From Citrobacter sp. MGH106 (GTDB lineage Bacteria; Pseudomonadota; Gammaproteobacteria; Enterobacterales; Enterobacteriaceae): a stretch of 64,000 bases of DNA. The position numbers and the translations under genes were made by a program. Of the stretch, positions 51,699 through 61,578 are shown in pieces. The notes beneath the pieces were generated by a model. The model did no database searches. It had not been told where the DNA came from and saw nothing but the letters and a program-made list of their open reading frames with translations. Position 1 is the first letter of the stretch; each line of letters starts with the position of its first letter. The stretch lies in NCBI RefSeq assembly GCF_001037495.1, contig NZ_KQ089822.1, forward strand, positions 3,367,938 through 3,431,937. Reading direction: 5' to 3'.

Positions 51699-52799
51699 TC
51701 AGGCCGCCGCTTCAGTGCGGTTACGTCCGGAATTCTTTGCTTTGTATAACGCCATATCCGCCGATTTTAACCATTCTCGATAATGTTCAGTCTCTGCGGT
51801 CAGGGGCGCCACACCCACGCTAATCCGCAGGGCAACCTGCGGAGCGCATGATAAGCGTAACTGGCTGAGCCGTTCGTGGACTCGCGACATTGCTGCAATA
51901 GCGCTGGCTGCCGGCGTTCCGCACATAATCACAGCAAACTCATCACCGCCAAAACGCCCTATGACATCACTGCCGCGTAATGTCATCTGCAATTGACGAG
52001 TCAGAGCGACGATAGCTTCATCCCCGACGTCATGTCCCCAGGTATCGTTGATGCTCTTGAAGTGGTCGATATCAATAATCAGTAACGTGGCATCACGCTG
52101 ATAGCGACGACAATTATCAAATTCATTGCGCAGTAAAAATTCCCAATGGCGTCGGTTATACACCCCGGTCATACCATCCCGCGTACTCATTACCTGCAAC
52201 CGACGTTTATGCTCCGCCAGCTTTATTACCGTTTGATAGCTGACCCAGGCAAACAGCAACGGATAAATAACCAGCACCGGCAAAGATAGCAATACGCTCA
52301 ATTGTGTACTGCTAAAAGCAACGGAGATAGCCGTTAACTGCAACGTGACAAGGCATGAAACCACCAACAACACGGCACCCGCGATGAATAATCGCACACC
52401 ACCTGCGCCCATCAGGTTGATGCAGATAATCATCAGCAGTGCCGTGGATGGCAGCAGGTTAACCCCCATAATCCCCATCCACATACCCGCCAGGATCGCA
52501 TCCGCTTTTAAATTAGTGAATTCACCATGTTGAGGATCTTCTGCTTTGCTCGCCAACTGCCACGCCAGGTGTGGCCAGACAAAGGCCCATCCCACCAACA
52601 ACAGCCACCAGCCGCCGGTAATCGGCTGTGAAACTAATACAGAAGCAATGGGGAAAAACATTCCCCCCAGCCCTACCGCACGCGGCAGCCTGATCCGTCG
52701 GGCAAATCGCAGTCCGGAGCGCTGATGGTCATTTCGATGAAGTGATAATAACGCTTCATTCTGTACGACCTTTTTTTGATAGAAATTTTCATCATTCAT
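51699..52799 (-). CDS. dgcC: Diguanylate cyclase DgcC (AdrA)
   Basis: DgcC makes cyclic di-GMP that activates cellulose synthesis downstream of CsgD. It has 366 residues (E. coli: 371). An N-terminal MASE2 domain with several membrane segments (about 45-190) precedes the GGDEF domain. The active site RFGGDEFAV is intact near 285, and an RxxD product-inhibition site (RGSD) lies just before it. It converges on proC, with 15 bases between. Confidence 0.95.
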   Translation of the reverse strand: MNDENFYQKKVVQNEALLSLHRNDHQRSGLRFARRIRLPRAVGLGGMFFPIASVLVSQPITGGWWLLLVGWAFVWPHLAWQLASKAEDPQHGEFTNLKADAILAGMWMGIMGVNLLPSTALLMIICINLMGAGGVRLFIAGAVLLVVSCLVTLQLTAISVAFSSTQLSVLLSLPVLVIYPLLFAWVSYQTVIKLAEHKRRLQVMSTRDGMTGVYNRRHWEFLLRNEFDNCRRYQRDATLLIIDIDHFKSINDTWGHDVGDEAIVALTRQLQMTLRGSDVIGRFGGDEFAVIMCGTPAASAIAAMSRVHERLSQLRLSCAPQVALRISVGVAPLTAETEHYREWLKSADMALYKAKNSGRNRTEAAA

Positions 52800-52905
52800 C
52801 GTATTTGGGAATATTCTGAAACAAATTTCCCAAATTATAGGAAGGGGTCTGGCGGTGAAAGTATGATATTTCGGGTGAGCGATTTTCTCTGCTCACCCGT
52901 ATGTA

Positions 52906-53226
52906 TTACGCAGCTTTTTTCAGACAGGCACTCATAAACTTATTACGATCATCGCCTTTCAGAGACTGCTCTGTCGCCTGGACATTGCACTCACGCATTT
53001 TCTGCTGCTGTGGCGTCAGGCTCTTTTCCTCTGGAGCAGATTTACTGTTTTTCAGGCAATCACTCATGTACGTCTTACGGGCATCCCCTTTTAAGGTTTG
53101 CGCCGTCGCTTGCTGGTTGCAGGTGGTCATACGCTGTTGTTGCGGGGTTAATGTCTTCTCGGCAGCACCGACGGTAGTTAAGAAAATCAGACCAAATAGC
53201 AACGTAACCAGTAATGTTATTTTCAT
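52906..53226 (-). CDS. psiF: Phosphate-starvation-inducible protein PsiF
   Basis: PsiF is a small exported protein of unknown role in the Pho regulon. It has 106 residues, a signal peptide (MKITLLVTLLFGLIFLTTVG, then A) and two copies of the PsiF repeat, each with LTPQQQ.M..CN.QAT and a following C-L-K motif. It lies 131 bases after phoA, in the same direction, and in E. coli is co-transcribed with it. Confidence 0.95.
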   Translation of the reverse strand: MKITLLVTLLFGLIFLTTVGAAEKTLTPQQQRMTTCNQQATAQTLKGDARKTYMSDCLKNSKSAPEEKSLTPQQQKMRECNVQATEQSLKGDDRNKFMSACLKKAA

Positions 53227-53356
53227 AGCACCATCCTTTTATAAGCATGCAACTCTAAACGCCGCCCTATTCTGAACGACAGCATGTAGGTATAAGTCTG
53301 GCTGCTAAACACAAAAAAACCACCCGACAGCAAAAGTATTGCCGCCGGATGTCTGC

Positions 53357-54772
53357 TTATTTAAGCCCTAATGCGGCTTTCATGGTGTAGAACAGATCGG
53401 TTTGGTCGGTCAGGCCGACAACATTCGCAGCATGTGGTCCATAGGCCGCAATACGCAACTGGCTGCCGGTATGCTCCTGGGATTCTTCCTCGGAGTTGCC
53501 GTAGCTTATAACCATTACCGCGCCATCTTTGGTGTTCAGCGCCTGGGTTAAACCCGGAGCCTTCGTATCCGGCGCAACAATCTGGCTGGAATGGGCGTGA
53601 TCGGCGGTAACTACAACCAGGGTGTTGCCATCTTTCTTCGCAAATGCTAGCGCACGCTGCACCGCCTCATCCAGATCGACCGTTTCTCCAATCTGCCCAC
53701 ATGGGTTAGCGGCGTGATCCTGCTTATCGATTGACGCCCCTTCAACTTGCAGGAAGAAACCTTTCTCATTTTTGCTCAACAGCTCAATCGCTTTATCCGT
53801 CATCTGTGCCAGCGTGGGCACGGTATCGTTACGCTTTGGGTTCGGCGCACAAGTCACGACGGGTTGATCAATGTTGCCGTGATATGACGCTTTCGGACCT
53901 TCCCAGCGTACCGGCATGTTGCCCTCGGAGAACAGACCCAACAACGGTTTATCCTGATTGGCTTCAGTGATTGCTGCAAGCGTTGCGGCATCGCTCACCA
54001 ACTGATATCCACGCGCCTGTGCCTGTTCACGCAGCGTTTTCCCCTGCCAGTCACCTGCTGCCGCGGTCTCTGCAAAGGTTTTTGCCCCACCTCCAAGCGT
54101 AACATCGGCGCGGGCGTTCAATAATTGTTCCGTGATCGACCCTTTACCACCTTTTTCCAGCGCATTGGTCGGGCATTTTTCAGCGGTTACACTCGGACCG
54201 TAGCATTTACGTGAGGTCACATGCGCCACCAGGGCAGCCGGAGTCGCATCCTGCAACTCAGCAGTAGAAACGTTGCCTGTCGCCAGACCTGCGGCTTTCG
54301 CCATTTCCAGAATCGTGATGTGATCTTTTTCGTTAATATCAACGCCCAACGCACCATTGTAGGTTTTAACGCCGGTCGTCCACGCCGTTGCTGACGCCGC
54401 AGAATCCGTTACATAATCAGGTTTACCCGTTTTTTTATCCAACGCGTAATGTGTGTATTGCCCGGTCAGAGGTAATGCATCAATACCTTTAAAAAATCCA
54501 CCTGCGCCTTCGGCATAATTGCGAGCTGCTGTAATTTCTGAATCCCCCATGCCATCACCGATCAATAAAATAATATTCCGGGCAGGTTTATCAATCAGTG
54601 AATCACGCAGAGCCGCCGTTTGATCAGAGGTTAATCGGCGCGCCCCACCTGGCGTGGTGATATCCCCCTGGGCGGCACGATTATCCATAACCGGTACAGC
54701 AGATGATTCAGCATAAATAACCGGGGTAAACAGTAATGGTAACAGGGCAATAGCGAGTGCACTTTGTTTCAC
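53357..54772 (-). CDS. phoA: Alkaline phosphatase
   Basis: PhoA is the periplasmic, disulfide-bonded zinc/magnesium phosphomonoesterase induced by phosphate starvation. It has 471 residues with signal peptide [20 protein letters not shown]. The catalytic Ser is in [12 protein letters not shown] (near 124 of the precursor), the metal Asp in [10 protein letters not shown] (near 73), and the His ligands in [19 protein letters not shown] and HTGSQL (near 352-433). A Pho box lies upstream. Confidence 0.98.
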   Translation of the reverse strand: MKQSALAIALLPLLFTPVIYAESSAVPVMDNRAAQGDITTPGGARRLTSDQTAALRDSLIDKPARNIILLIGDGMGDSEITAARNYAEGAGGFFKGIDALPLTGQYTHYALDKKTGKPDYVTDSAASATAWTTGVKTYNGALGVDINEKDHITILEMAKAAGLATGNVSTAELQDATPAALVAHVTSRKCYGPSVTAEKCPTNALEKGGKGSITEQLLNARADVTLGGGAKTFAETAAAGDWQGKTLREQAQARGYQLVSDAATLAAITEANQDKPLLGLFSEGNMPVRWEGPKASYHGNIDQPVVTCAPNPKRNDTVPTLAQMTDKAIELLSKNEKGFFLQVEGASIDKQDHAANPCGQIGETVDLDEAVQRALAFAKKDGNTLVVVTADHAHSSQIVAPDTKAPGLTQALNTKDGAVMVISYGNSEEESQEHTGSQLRIAAYGPHAANVVGLTDQTDLFYTMKAALGLK

Positions 54773-54832
54773 TTTATTTTCTCCATGTATAAATACAGTA
54801 AAATTAAAACAAAGTGACTATAAGTATTTGAT

Positions 54833-54850
54833 GTGACACTTTTATGATGT
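54833..54850 (-). promoter_or_regulatory. Pho box upstream of phoA
   Basis: On the minus strand ACATCAT-AAAA-GTGTCAC fits the two 7-base units of the Pho box with the standard four-base spacer. The second unit matches CTGTCAC in six of seven. It lies 61 bases upstream of the phoA start. Confidence 0.8.
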
Positions 54851-54878
54851 CAGGGAGTAGTGAATTTCTGGAGATCGC

Positions 54879-55121
54879 TCAATACGTTTTTGGTAGGCTT
54901 TCACCCGGATTATGCAGAGTTGTCAAAAATGCCGGCATACGGCTTACGCCCGCCAGCGCCCCCTCAATTTGACGAATCAATATTTGCTGATCATTTTTCG
55001 CCATATTGCTTAGCATCTCCATGATAACCCACTCTAACGTTTCTACCTGGGCAGCCAGCTCCTGCGACTCTTCTTCTTTTTGGGCAAGCTTAAGTAGTAA
55101 CTCGGTGACGAGATTTTTCAT
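54879..55121 (-). CDS. iraP: Anti-adaptor protein IraP, altered C-terminus
   Basis: IraP blocks RssB and so stabilises RpoS during phosphate starvation. The first 58 or so residues ([20 protein letters not shown] onward to [11 protein letters not shown]) follow E. coli IraP, including the coiled-coil region, but after residue 59 the sequence departs from the family. The protein ends at 80 residues, where E. coli has 86. One base upstream in the next frame encodes KPYAGI, resembling the usual KPDASI. This suggests a one-base change in this species or strain. Confidence 0.85.
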   Translation of the reverse strand: MKNLVTELLLKLAQKEEESQELAAQVETLEWVIMEMLSNMAKNDQQILIRQIEGALAGVSRMPAFLTTLHNPGESLPKTY

Positions 55122-55254
55122 TTTCGTATTCCCTTTACAAAATATGGGTCACGTTAGCATTATGGCTCACGACTGCCTAGGGGATAAAAGTTGTATTTTT
55201 ATAAATAATAAGACGTTTTGCGAAAACAATCACAACACAAAATAATGTGCAATG

Positions 55255-55294
55255 CCCCTTACTCCAGAACTATTCAATATTAAAGAGTAAGGGG
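55255..55294. other. Long-armed inverted repeat between iraP and the MFS gene
   Basis: CCCCTTACTC and GAGTAAGGGG form a perfect 10-base inverted repeat with a 20-base AT-rich loop. It lies between the iraP promoter region and the end of the transporter gene. There is no T-run, so a terminator is unlikely; a protein site or RNA fold is possible. Confidence 0.45.
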
Positions 55295-55331
55295 ATGAAT
55301 AATCACACAGATATACAATACCTACGTGAGC

Positions 55332-56537
55332 TTAGTGCGCAAGACGCCGGCGTCGTAACGCGATGGCCAGTTGCCAGATATTAATAAGTACAATACATGC
55401 GGTCGCGATAAAAACCCAGCGGAAACCCGCCATTGCAGATACCGTTGCGCCCATTAATGGCCCTGCGACGTTACCCAGATACATAAACGACTGATTATAC
55501 CCAAAGATGCGACCGGTAATCTGATCGCTGGAATATTTGACCAGCAACGTCTGCACAGCAGGTAGCATCGCGCCATCGGCAAAACCAAGCAGGAAACGCA
55601 ATATTCCCAACTGCAATGGCGTAGTAACCCAGGACATGGCGAAAAAGAGCACCACGGCGAAGATTAACGTCGCCATAAGAATTCGCTCCGTGCCAATTCG
55701 ATCGCCCAGTTTTCCAAGTCGGGGCGCCGATATCAGCGCCGATACGCCAGGTACCGAAGCAATTAAGCCGCTGAGAAAAGCAATGTTTGTGCTGTCTGGC
55801 ACCATAGATTTGATAAACAGTGCCAGAATGGGACCTATTGAGCCGTTACACAGCTGAATAACCATAGTGGTAAAAAACAGGCTAATCACCAACGCCGGAT
55901 AAGGCAGTGAGGCGAAAACCGCCTTGCCGCTTAAACGTTCACTTTTTTTAATCGTCGGACGCACGCCCTCTTTAATTAAAAACAATGTGACCAGAAAACT
56001 TACTACCAGCAGCGCCGCAGTAATACAAAATACCGCCCGTAAGCCGATATGATCGGCAATAAACCCACCCATCAGCGGCCCGCCAATAACACCGCTAATT
56101 TGCGCCGTAGAGAGCGTACTCAGCGCCCAACCGCTGCGTTCACGCGGTACCTGTGACGCGACCAGCGCCATCGCATTGGGGATATATCCCGATGTTAACC
56201 CCATCACGCCACGGAGCAGGAAAAGCTGCCAGACGTTAGTCGCAAATGCCTGCAGTAAAATCGCGATGGCCATCCCTAACGAAGCGCGCAATAGCATTAA
56301 TTTGCGCCCTTTGCGATCGGCTAAGCTACCCCACATCGGTGCAACAATGGCAGAAATAAGAAAAGTGACACTAAACGTTAAGCCGGACCACATCGACAGC
56401 GCTTCATGCGAGGTCACCCCAAGCTGGGAGATATAGAGCGGTAAAAAAGGCAGGATTTGACTGATCGCCAGTCCGGTAAAAAAGCACCCGAACCAAACGG
56501 AAATAAGGTTAATTCTCCAGGATTCCATAAGACTCAT
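55332..56537 (-). CDS. MFS drug exporter, MdtG-like
   Basis: This 401-residue, 12-segment MFS protein resembles E. coli MdtG (YceE), an exporter linked to fosfomycin and deoxycholate tolerance. The motif A loop [12 protein letters not shown] lies near 70-82, and [20 protein letters not shown] (near 350) is close to MdtG. It is a paralogue, not the mdtG locus itself, because the neighbours are iraP and ddlA. K-12 lacks a gene here. Substrate is not known. An upstream CRP-like site lies at 56649. Confidence 0.88.
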   Translation of the reverse strand: MSLMESWRINLISVWFGCFFTGLAISQILPFLPLYISQLGVTSHEALSMWSGLTFSVTFLISAIVAPMWGSLADRKGRKLMLLRASLGMAIAILLQAFATNVWQLFLLRGVMGLTSGYIPNAMALVASQVPRERSGWALSTLSTAQISGVIGGPLMGGFIADHIGLRAVFCITAALLVVSFLVTLFLIKEGVRPTIKKSERLSGKAVFASLPYPALVISLFFTTMVIQLCNGSIGPILALFIKSMVPDSTNIAFLSGLIASVPGVSALISAPRLGKLGDRIGTERILMATLIFAVVLFFAMSWVTTPLQLGILRFLLGFADGAMLPAVQTLLVKYSSDQITGRIFGYNQSFMYLGNVAGPLMGATVSAMAGFRWVFIATACIVLINIWQLAIALRRRRLAH

Positions 56538-56648
56538 AACGATAAGCAGCTGAAAACTGCGAGCAGCTTAACAAATTACGTATCCAGACGGAGGTTCAGC
56601 GGTGCGATGTATCACAGTTTAGTATTTTATCTCCCCGCTCATCATAAT

Positions 56649-56664
56649 TGTGATATCCATCACA
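56649..56664. promoter_or_regulatory. Consensus-like CRP site between the MFS gene and ddlA
   Basis: TGTGA-N6-TCACA is a perfect-core CRP site (spacer TATCCA). It lies 112 bases upstream of the MdtG-like gene and 165 bases upstream of ddlA, with AT-rich flanks. Confidence 0.7.
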
Positions 56665-56828
56665 TCAAATCCACACTTTATACAGGTGATTATGCTTTAA
56701 CCAGCACACTCGTGTTTAAACAAATTTGTTCCCCTGTACTTCACGAAAACATTCTGCCAGAAGCCGAGGAATCCTGCGTTTTGTCGTGGTAATGTATGTG
56801 CTTTGCATTCATGGAATGGGTTTTTAAG

Positions 56829-57923
56829 ATGGCAAAGTTGCGGGTAGGAATCGTATTTGGTGGTAAGTCAGCAGAACATGAAGTGTCATTGCAATCGGCT
56901 AAAAATATTGTCGATGCCATCGACAAGACTCGCTTTGATGTTGTGTTGTTAGGTATTGATAAACAAGGGCAATGGCACGTCAGCGATGCCGGTAATTATC
57001 TGCTTAATGCAGACGATCCGGCTCATATTGCGTTGCGTCCTTCACTAACCAGCCTCGCTCAGGTACCGGGTAAACAAGAGCATCAACTGATCGACGCGCA
57101 GAATGGTCAGCCGCTGCCAACGGTGGATGTTATTTTTCCAATCGTTCACGGTACGCTGGGAGAAGATGGTTCTCTGCAAGGCATGCTACGCGTAGCGAAC
57201 TTACCGTTCGTCGGCTCCGATGTGCTTGGTTCCGCAGCCTGTATGGATAAAGACGTGACCAAACGTCTGCTGCGTGATGCCGGGTTAAACATCGCACCAT
57301 TTATTACGCTCACCCGCGCAAACCGCCACACCATCAGCTTTGCCGAGGTTGAATCACGCCTGGGTCTCCCACTGTTCGTGAAACCTGCCAATCAGGGGTC
57401 ATCCGTTGGCGTTAGCAAAGTCACCAGCGAAGCACAGTACAACCAGGCCGTCGCGCTGGCATTTGAATTCGATCATAAGGTGGTTGTGGAACAAGGGATC
57501 AAAGGCCGCGAGATCGAATGCGCGGTACTGGGGAACGATCACCCCCAGGCCAGCACCTGTGGCGAGATCGTTCTGAACAGTGATTTTTACGCTTACGACA
57601 CCAAATACATTGACGACAACGGGGCAAAAGTTGTCGTTCCTGCGGCGATTGCGCCAGAAATTAACGATAAGATCCGCGAGATTGCGATTCAGGCATACCA
57701 GACGCTGGGCTGCGCCGGCATGGCCCGGGTGGATGTATTCCTGACTGATGAAAACGACGTGGTGATCAATGAGATCAACACGCTGCCAGGCTTTACCAAT
57801 ATCAGTATGTATCCAAAACTGTGGCAGGCGAGCGGTTTAGGCTATACCGATTTGATCACCCGTCTGATCGAACTGGCGCTGGAACGCCACGCTGCGGATA
57901 GTGCGTTGAAAACCAGTATGTAA
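56829..57923 (+). CDS. ddlA: D-alanine-D-alanine ligase A
   Basis: DdlA joins two D-alanines for peptidoglycan precursors in an ATP-dependent reaction. It has 364 residues from the ATG at 56829, as in E. coli. The ATP-grasp fold shows [14 protein letters not shown] (near 10), [14 protein letters not shown] (near 100), [14 protein letters not shown] (near 176) and [10 protein letters not shown] (near 310). An 11-codon longer frame upstream is less likely. It is followed by a short repeat copy. Confidence 0.98.
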   Translation: MAKLRVGIVFGGKSAEHEVSLQSAKNIVDAIDKTRFDVVLLGIDKQGQWHVSDAGNYLLNADDPAHIALRPSLTSLAQVPGKQEHQLIDAQNGQPLPTVDVIFPIVHGTLGEDGSLQGMLRVANLPFVGSDVLGSAACMDKDVTKRLLRDAGLNIAPFITLTRANRHTISFAEVESRLGLPLFVKPANQGSSVGVSKVTSEAQYNQAVALAFEFDHKVVVEQGIKGREIECAVLGNDHPQASTCGEIVLNSDFYAYDTKYIDDNGAKVVVPAAIAPEINDKIREIAIQAYQTLGCAGMARVDVFLTDENDVVINEINTLPGFTNISMYPKLWQASGLGYTDLITRLIELALERHAADSALKTSM

Positions 57924-57942
57924 AACTGACCAGAATGCCTGA

Positions 57943-58069
57943 TATACCCTAAATATTTCGGGTTACAGAAAGGCGGCCACGCCGTGAATCCCCAGGAGCT
58001 TACATCAGTAAGTGACTGGGGTGAGCCAGGAAAGTCAACACTCCTGCAACTTGAAGTATGAGGGGTATA
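57943..58069. repeat. Dispersed element with terminal inverted repeats, short form (copy 3)
   Basis: This 127-base element has clear inverted ends, TATACCC...TATTTCGGG and GCAACTTGAAGTATGAGGGGTATA, with GGAGCTTACATCAGTAAGTGACTGGGG inside (quoted in parts). It lacks the GCGGAGCGGCGG interior of the two long copies. It lies between ddlA and yaiZ. Confidence 0.78.
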
Positions 58070-58077
58070 ACAAAACG

Positions 58078-58296
58078 TTATTGGGTATCTTTCACATCAT
58101 CAGCTTCCACACGACGGCGTATAATGAGTCCGGCGAGCCAAAAACTGATCACCCATGTGACCAGCCCCACCGCATAGGTTTGCCATCCCTTAGCTTCAAA
58201 ACCCAGTAATCCCACCACACCATTCAGAATAAAGATAAGCCCAATGGCGAACGCATAGTAGTGCCAGTCACGGCGAATTTTAGCAGGCAGGTTCAT
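58078..58296 (-). CDS. yaiZ: Small membrane protein YaiZ (DUF2754)
   Basis: YaiZ is a 72-residue inner-membrane protein with two hydrophobic segments (about 12-32 and 40-62) and a polar C-terminus. It matches E. coli YaiZ closely, beginning MNLPAKIRRDWHYYAFAIG. Role unknown. An extension of the frame upstream (to 58338) is unlikely. Confidence 0.92.
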   Translation of the reverse strand: MNLPAKIRRDWHYYAFAIGLIFILNGVVGLLGFEAKGWQTYAVGLVTWVISFWLAGLIIRRRVEADDVKDTQ

Positions 58297-58557
58297 AGCA
58301 GCTCCGGAGAAACACACATTAGGCGCATCCTCGCACATTTTCTCTGAGACGTCTGTGGTGTATGCGGAATTTCTTAAATGTCACAAAATTTCACTTAAGG
58401 TTAAAGATTTGTGACTATCCGCAAAAAACTTAAATCCAGGAATAATCCCTGGCTGAAATTACCATCATTCTGATATTGACAATGGCGATCACCTGTCAAA
58501 CTCACTGTCAGTTGTTGGCATTACGTCGAAAGAAGCAGGTTATTTCCGGAGGTCTTT

Positions 58558-58881
58558 ATGGCTGATTTTACGCTCTCTAAAACCCTTTTTAAGGGCAAGT
58601 ATCGGGATACCTCCTCCCTGACCGGCAATATTGCGTATGCCGTATTTGTACTGTTCTGTTTCTGGGTGGGAGCACAGATTTTAAATCTGTTAGCTCACGC
58701 ACCCGGAATTTACGAGCAACTGATGCAGCTACAAATGCAGGAAACCGGACGTCCACGAATCGAAATCGGTTTTGGCGTCGGTACGATTTTTGGCGTGATC
58801 CCCTTCCTGGCCGGAGGGCTGATCCTTGGCATCGTCGCTGGCTTTATGCGCTGGCGCCAACGCCATCATAAAGCAGACTGA
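58558..58881 (+). CDS. yaiY: Inner-membrane protein YaiY (DUF2755)
   Basis: YaiY is a 107-residue protein with two membrane segments (about 22-45 and 75-97) and an Arg/His-rich end. It matches E. coli YaiY (102), with insertions around the QLQMQ stretch. The start follows GGAGGTCTTT. Role unknown. Its last 16 bases overlap the end of the convergent yaiW. Confidence 0.92.
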   Translation: MADFTLSKTLFKGKYRDTSSLTGNIAYAVFVLFCFWVGAQILNLLAHAPGIYEQLMQLQMQETGRPRIEIGFGVGTIFGVIPFLAGGLILGIVAGFMRWRQRHHKAD

Positions 58882-59969
58882 GCCATACATTTCGCCCGGC
58901 GCTCGTCCACCCGTTTAGCAAACCACGCAGTGGTCAGGTTGCGGGTGATCTTCGGACTTTCCAGTTGAATACCCGGCAGCATTTCACGGGGTAACGCTTT
59001 GCCCACCTTCGCTTCAGCCAGCTTATAGACCTTCTCATAAAGCGCGGTCTCTTCAAAAGCAAGGCTGTCGCCCTTTTGCAGTTGACGCCGAATATCGCTC
59101 TCACTCATATTCAGCTTCCCAACCAGTTTACGTACTGCCAGCTCCGTTTTACCTGGATCTTTGCTGTCGTAGCGAATCAAGTCACCATCCAGTTCCAGCT
59201 TCACACCGCTGGCTTTACTGACAGCGTTCTGGAAAGCGGCATTCCGGCTGGCGTACCAGCCCGCATTAAAGTCAGCGAAACGGAAAACAGGTGCACTATA
59301 GTTCGCCGGATAGTTCAGCAAATGATAAGTTCCGAACCACAGCCCACCACGGCGACTGAACACTTCCTGACGCACTGTTCCTGCCATTTTCCATGGGTAT
59401 CCCGTCGTGTGCTGTTCCGCAAACGCAATGCTGACCTGCATCGGACCGCCGGTATGAACCGGATTTAGTGAACCAAACAGCGTCTGTCCCATCGGCACCA
59501 TATTGATAAAATCATCAAAGATGGCGCTAAGCTGCTTTTCCGTCTTCACTGAATCCAGGCGCTCACTGTAGCTTTTTCCTGTCGGGGAATTAATCTTCAG
59601 TGCGGTATGAACCAGAAACACCGGAATATGCATACGCTCAGCACGACGGTCGATCTCTTTCCAGGCAATTTTACTTAAGCCAGGAACGACCGGATCGGCC
59701 TGATAGTTGGACTCCTGCTGCGCCACTGCCAGCACCGAACAGACGTTCTCGACCGTCGGTGCCAGCTTCTGGCTTTCAAACGTCTTCGCCAGATCCTGCG
59801 CCCAGGCGTCTCTGTCCTTCACACTGGACGGCATTTTCTGACGCACGACGCTCGCCACATCGACGGCTTTCTCCCCTTTTTTTAACGGCTGCGAGGGTTG
59901 GCTGCTACACCCCACCAACACCAGTACAGCCAGACAAGACCAGGGGTAAAGACGGGAAACCGTCGACAT
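58866..59969 (-). CDS. yaiW: Lipoprotein YaiW (DUF1615)
   Basis: YaiW is an outer-membrane lipoprotein of 367 residues, with the lipobox LVGC (Cys near 21) after the signal segment [11 protein letters not shown]. In E. coli it is co-expressed with sbmA and assists uptake of proline-rich antimicrobial peptides. The DUF1615 domain fills the rest. It starts 13 bases after sbmA, so it is part of the sbmA-yaiW operon. Confidence 0.95.
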   Translation of the reverse strand: MSTVSRLYPWSCLAVLVLVGCSSQPSQPLKKGEKAVDVASVVRQKMPSSVKDRDAWAQDLAKTFESQKLAPTVENVCSVLAVAQQESNYQADPVVPGLSKIAWKEIDRRAERMHIPVFLVHTALKINSPTGKSYSERLDSVKTEKQLSAIFDDFINMVPMGQTLFGSLNPVHTGGPMQVSIAFAEQHTTGYPWKMAGTVRQEVFSRRGGLWFGTYHLLNYPANYSAPVFRFADFNAGWYASRNAAFQNAVSKASGVKLELDGDLIRYDSKDPGKTELAVRKLVGKLNMSESDIRRQLQKGDSLAFEETALYEKVYKLAEAKVGKALPREMLPGIQLESPKITRNLTTAWFAKRVDERRAKCMAQSAL

Positions 59970-59982
59970 AACATCTCCTTTG

Positions 59983-61203
59983 TTAACTAAGTGTATTGGT
60001 AACTACCTGAATTTCCTTGCCATCTAGCTCACGTTCAAAGCTGCGCAGACGCTTATAGATAGACATCAGTTCGACTAACGTCGTCCAGGAGTTAATCAGA
60101 TACTGGAACGATCCTCGCACCTGTCCAAACACGTTGGTAATTTGCGTCATCAGACCGAGCGTAATCGTACCGGCAACAATCGATGGAAACAGCAGGAACA
60201 ACCCGAAAACGTTATCAACCTGCAGGTAAAGAATGCGGGCGATATTGAAGTACATATAGTGAAAATAGAGGCGGAAATAGTTCTGACGCACCGCGTGAAA
60301 CAGTTCGCGAACGGTAGGTGGCGTCGCGCGGTTGGCATCGTCTTCACCGTACACCAGTTCTTTACGATAAGCCGCTTCCACACGTTGGTTTTTGAACTCC
60401 AGACCCGGAAGTTTTATCCCCACTACCGCCAGCATCCCGGTTCCCATCAGCGACCAGACAATCGCAGCAATCACCAGACCATAAGGCACATGTCCGACTA
60501 TTGGCAAATCAGGGACATGCGCAGAAAGCGTAACCAGTACCGGCAAGAAGGCAATCAGCGTCATGATGGCGTTGATAAAACTGACGCCCATATCTTCCAG
60601 CGTCGAGGCAAAACGCATAGTGTCTTCCTGCACACGCTGCGCGGCACCTTCGATATGACGCAGATGCTGCCAGTGCGCCATATAATGTTCGTTCATTGCG
60701 GTACGCCAGCGGAAAACATAATGGCTGACGAAGAAATTGTTCATCACGCCAATGACGACGGCAATCAGCGCAATACCAAGAAAGATCCCCACTTCATGAT
60801 AGAACTGCTCAATTTTCACCTTATGGGGAGCGCTGAGTGCAGTTTGAATCAGGTCATAAAATGGCGCATACCAGGCGTTAACGGCGACCCCGACTTCAAC
60901 CAGAAACCAGGTCACAAAGATAATCAACGACGTGCCGAGTATGGACCAGTACTGCCAGCGATGTGGACTGTAGATAAACCAGAACAGCGCGAACAGGCCG
61001 ACGCACAAAATGTAGTAAGCATAAAAAATCAGATAATCCAGCGACCAGAATCGCGCTGCGCTAATCGGTACGTCCCCCGATGCGCCAGTAATGCGCGCCA
61101 CCCAGGCTCCCCCACCTGCCTGCCAAAATACAACGGCAACCAGTGCCCAAATAAATGCCGAAATAAAGAACGGCCCCGGCTTTGGGAAAAAAGACTTAAA
61201 CAT
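59983..61203 (-). CDS. sbmA: Peptide transporter SbmA
   Basis: SbmA is an inner-membrane, proton-driven importer of microcins and proline-rich peptides. It has 406 residues, as in E. coli, beginning [21 protein letters not shown], with the SbmA/BacA domain and about eight hydrophobic segments; the [23 protein letters not shown] end is typical (quoted in part). In E. coli the operon responds to SigmaE. A small upstream frame ends 26 bases before its start. Confidence 0.97.
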   Translation of the reverse strand: MFKSFFPKPGPFFISAFIWALVAVVFWQAGGGAWVARITGASGDVPISAARFWSLDYLIFYAYYILCVGLFALFWFIYSPHRWQYWSILGTSLIIFVTWFLVEVGVAVNAWYAPFYDLIQTALSAPHKVKIEQFYHEVGIFLGIALIAVVIGVMNNFFVSHYVFRWRTAMNEHYMAHWQHLRHIEGAAQRVQEDTMRFASTLEDMGVSFINAIMTLIAFLPVLVTLSAHVPDLPIVGHVPYGLVIAAIVWSLMGTGMLAVVGIKLPGLEFKNQRVEAAYRKELVYGEDDANRATPPTVRELFHAVRQNYFRLYFHYMYFNIARILYLQVDNVFGLFLLFPSIVAGTITLGLMTQITNVFGQVRGSFQYLINSWTTLVELMSIYKRLRSFERELDGKEIQVVTNTLS

Positions 61204-61229
61204 AGTGCTCTCCTGCTAACTTCTTATCG

Positions 61230-61379
61230 TTATGACGACTGCTGTGCATTTGCCACAGACGGTGGCAAGACGGCTAACGCCCAAAAACACAAGCTGAAAC
61301 CGACCATTGTGACCAGAATCAGCGAACTTAGTTCGCTACCCGGTTCTGAAGAATTGTTTCTGTGGTTTTCACCTAACAC
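61230..61379 (-). CDS. Candidate small membrane protein upstream of sbmA (49 aa, GTG start)
   Basis: A 49-codon frame on the minus strand starts with GTG at 61379 and ends at 61230, 26 bases before sbmA. After a polar N-terminus it has one hydrophobic segment (about 20-40, with LILVTMVGFSLCFWALAVL) and the end PPSVANAQQSS. A GGA lies about nine bases before the GTG. It could be an operon leader or a small membrane protein acting with SbmA; the segment also resembles the start of a transporter. I do not recognise a family, and a real product is not shown. Confidence 0.4.
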   Translation of the reverse strand: MLGENHRNNSSEPGSELSSLILVTMVGFSLCFWALAVLPPSVANAQQSS

Positions 61380-61578
61380 TGCGTTCCAGCATATTCAGAT
61401 TATCACAGCGTAAGATCACAAAAGCGAACATCCACTATCAGGGAAAAGCTCACGTTTACTCATCGTTACGTTTTTCACACTATCATTGGCGTATTAGCGC
61501 TTTGCAATATGCCGTTCAGTAGTATAAATACGCATACGCACGTCACCTTTTACTTCCTCTAACTCATGGACACCACCG

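Noticed and set aside
58490-58515. Pho-box-like pair CTGTCA...CTGTCA upstream of yaiY
   Set aside because: The two units are 12 bases apart instead of 11, and yaiY is not a known Pho target; treated as chance.
60142-61413. 423-codon open frame on the plus strand antisense to sbmA
   Set aside because: It covers a well-conserved gene in the opposite strand, has no recognisable domain and is rich in residues typical of a reverse-complement frame.
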